Positions 63,797 through 64,000 of a stretch of DNA of 64,000 nucleotides are shown one piece after another (position 1 is the first letter of the stretch; each line of letters begins with the position of its first letter). The notes below the pieces were generated by a model. It saw only the letters and a list, made by a program, of their open reading frames with translations, had not been told where the DNA came from and ran no database searches. The position numbers were made by a program, and so were the translations under genes. This DNA is from DAOMFB01 sp963721385 (GTDB lineage Bacteria; Acidobacteriota; Thermoanaerobaculia; UBA5066): the NCBI GenBank assembly GCA_963721385.1, contig CAVRJB010000004.1, positions 62,001-126,000 of the forward strand, given 5' to 3'.

Positions 63797-64000
63797 ATGA
63801 TCCTGTTCGACGACCCCGCCCCTGGGTCGCTGCCCATCAGCCTGAACGACGACGGCACGCCTCCGGCACGGATCCGCGTGGTCGGGGTTGGCGGCGGCGG
63901 CGGAAACGCCGTGAACCGGATGATCCAGGCCGGCATTCGCGGCGTGGACTTCATCGCCGCCAATACCGACCTTCAGGTCCTGAAGGTGAACCGCGCCGCC
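63797..64000 (+). CDS. ftsZ: Cell division protein FtsZ, N-terminal fragment
   Basis: The first 68 codons of the tubulin-like GTPase that forms the division ring. An N-terminal tail of about 25 residues leads into IRVVGVGGGGGNAVNRMI and FIAANTDLQVL, both diagnostic of FtsZ. It runs off the right edge, so the tubulin signature GGGTGTG is not visible. GGAGGAAAGG lies a few bases before the ATG at 63797. Confidence 0.93.
   Translation, partial: MILFDDPAPGSLPISLNDDGTPPARIRVVGVGGGGGNAVNRMIQAGIRGVDFIAANTDLQVLKVNRAA

Noticed and set aside
1..64000. tRNA, rRNA, CRISPR arrays, insertion sequences, integrases or replication origin
   Set aside because: I looked for cloverleaf-like segments, regular repeat-spacer arrays, transposase or integrase motifs and DnaA-box clusters and found none convincing. 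The longest gaps without a coding sequence are under 200 bases.

Overview
This window is a single GC-rich bacterial chromosome segment. It has no tRNA, rRNA, CRISPR array, transposase or phage gene that I can see. The best guess for the source is Acidobacteriota, plausibly the Thermoanaerobaculia side of the phylum. The reasons are a long Ser/Thr kinase carrying TPR repeats of the type common in that phylum, very large secreted proteins, a meso-DAP type MurE, a Gram-negative envelope (porin, SurA-like foldases, heptosyltransferase-like enzyme), very high GC, and frequent GTG starts in 4-base overlaps. No marker here fixes the taxonomy.

Layout. 1-2.4 kb: 5' end of an ammonium channel gene (amtB), preceded on the same strand by a NifA-like sigma-54 activator, then a broken lipoprotein gene. 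2.4-11.3 kb: signalling and housekeeping genes (kinase-TPR protein, diguanylate cyclase with two receivers, M14 peptidase, MoeB-rhodanese, FHA protein, glycerate kinase, DUF883-like protein). 11.3-18.1 kb: POT-type transporter and a coupled DUF2339-DUF3999 pair. 18.1-24.4 kb: two very large secreted proteins that share a duplicated ~240-residue C-terminal module. 24.4-36.6 kb: an accessory region with a small lipoprotein, a nucleotidyltransferase, two glycosyltransferases and an eight-gene minus-strand operon. That operon encodes an HPr-kinase-like protein, two B12-type radical SAM enzymes, one SPASM radical SAM enzyme, three methyltransferases and an amidohydrolase. It is the best candidate for an undescribed pathway. 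36.6-42.8 kb: a 13-repeat secreted protein, an outer-membrane porin and a PliI-like protein. 42.8-48.9 kb: mfd followed by two parvulin-type foldases, the second fused to its own outer-membrane beta-barrel. 48.9-50.1 kb: rnd. 50.1-64 kb: the dcw cluster mraZ-rsmH-ftsL-ftsI-murE-mraY-murD-ftsW-murG-murC-ftsQ-ftsA-ftsZ, lacking murF, murB and ddl and running off the right edge inside ftsZ.

How the genes work together. The dcw operon makes the cytoplasmic peptidoglycan precursors (MurC/D/E, MraY, MurG) and the division machine (FtsL, FtsI, FtsW, FtsQ, FtsA, FtsZ). A sigma-70-like promoter, a textbook MraZ operator (four GTGG boxes at exact 10-base spacing) and a terminator-like hairpin precede mraZ, so both autoregulation and attenuation are possible. 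The eight-gene radical SAM operon is almost entirely translationally coupled, which implies one pathway, but its product cannot be named from sequence.

Quality and general patterns. Four otherwise well-conserved genes in the first 26 kb carry one frameshift each, all in the same direction, and a small lipoprotein gene carries three. This may reflect assembly indels rather than real decay. Several genes, including ftsI, have no usable ATG/GTG/TTG and appear to start at CTG. All six convergent gene junctions carry inverted repeats that include or touch a stop codon.
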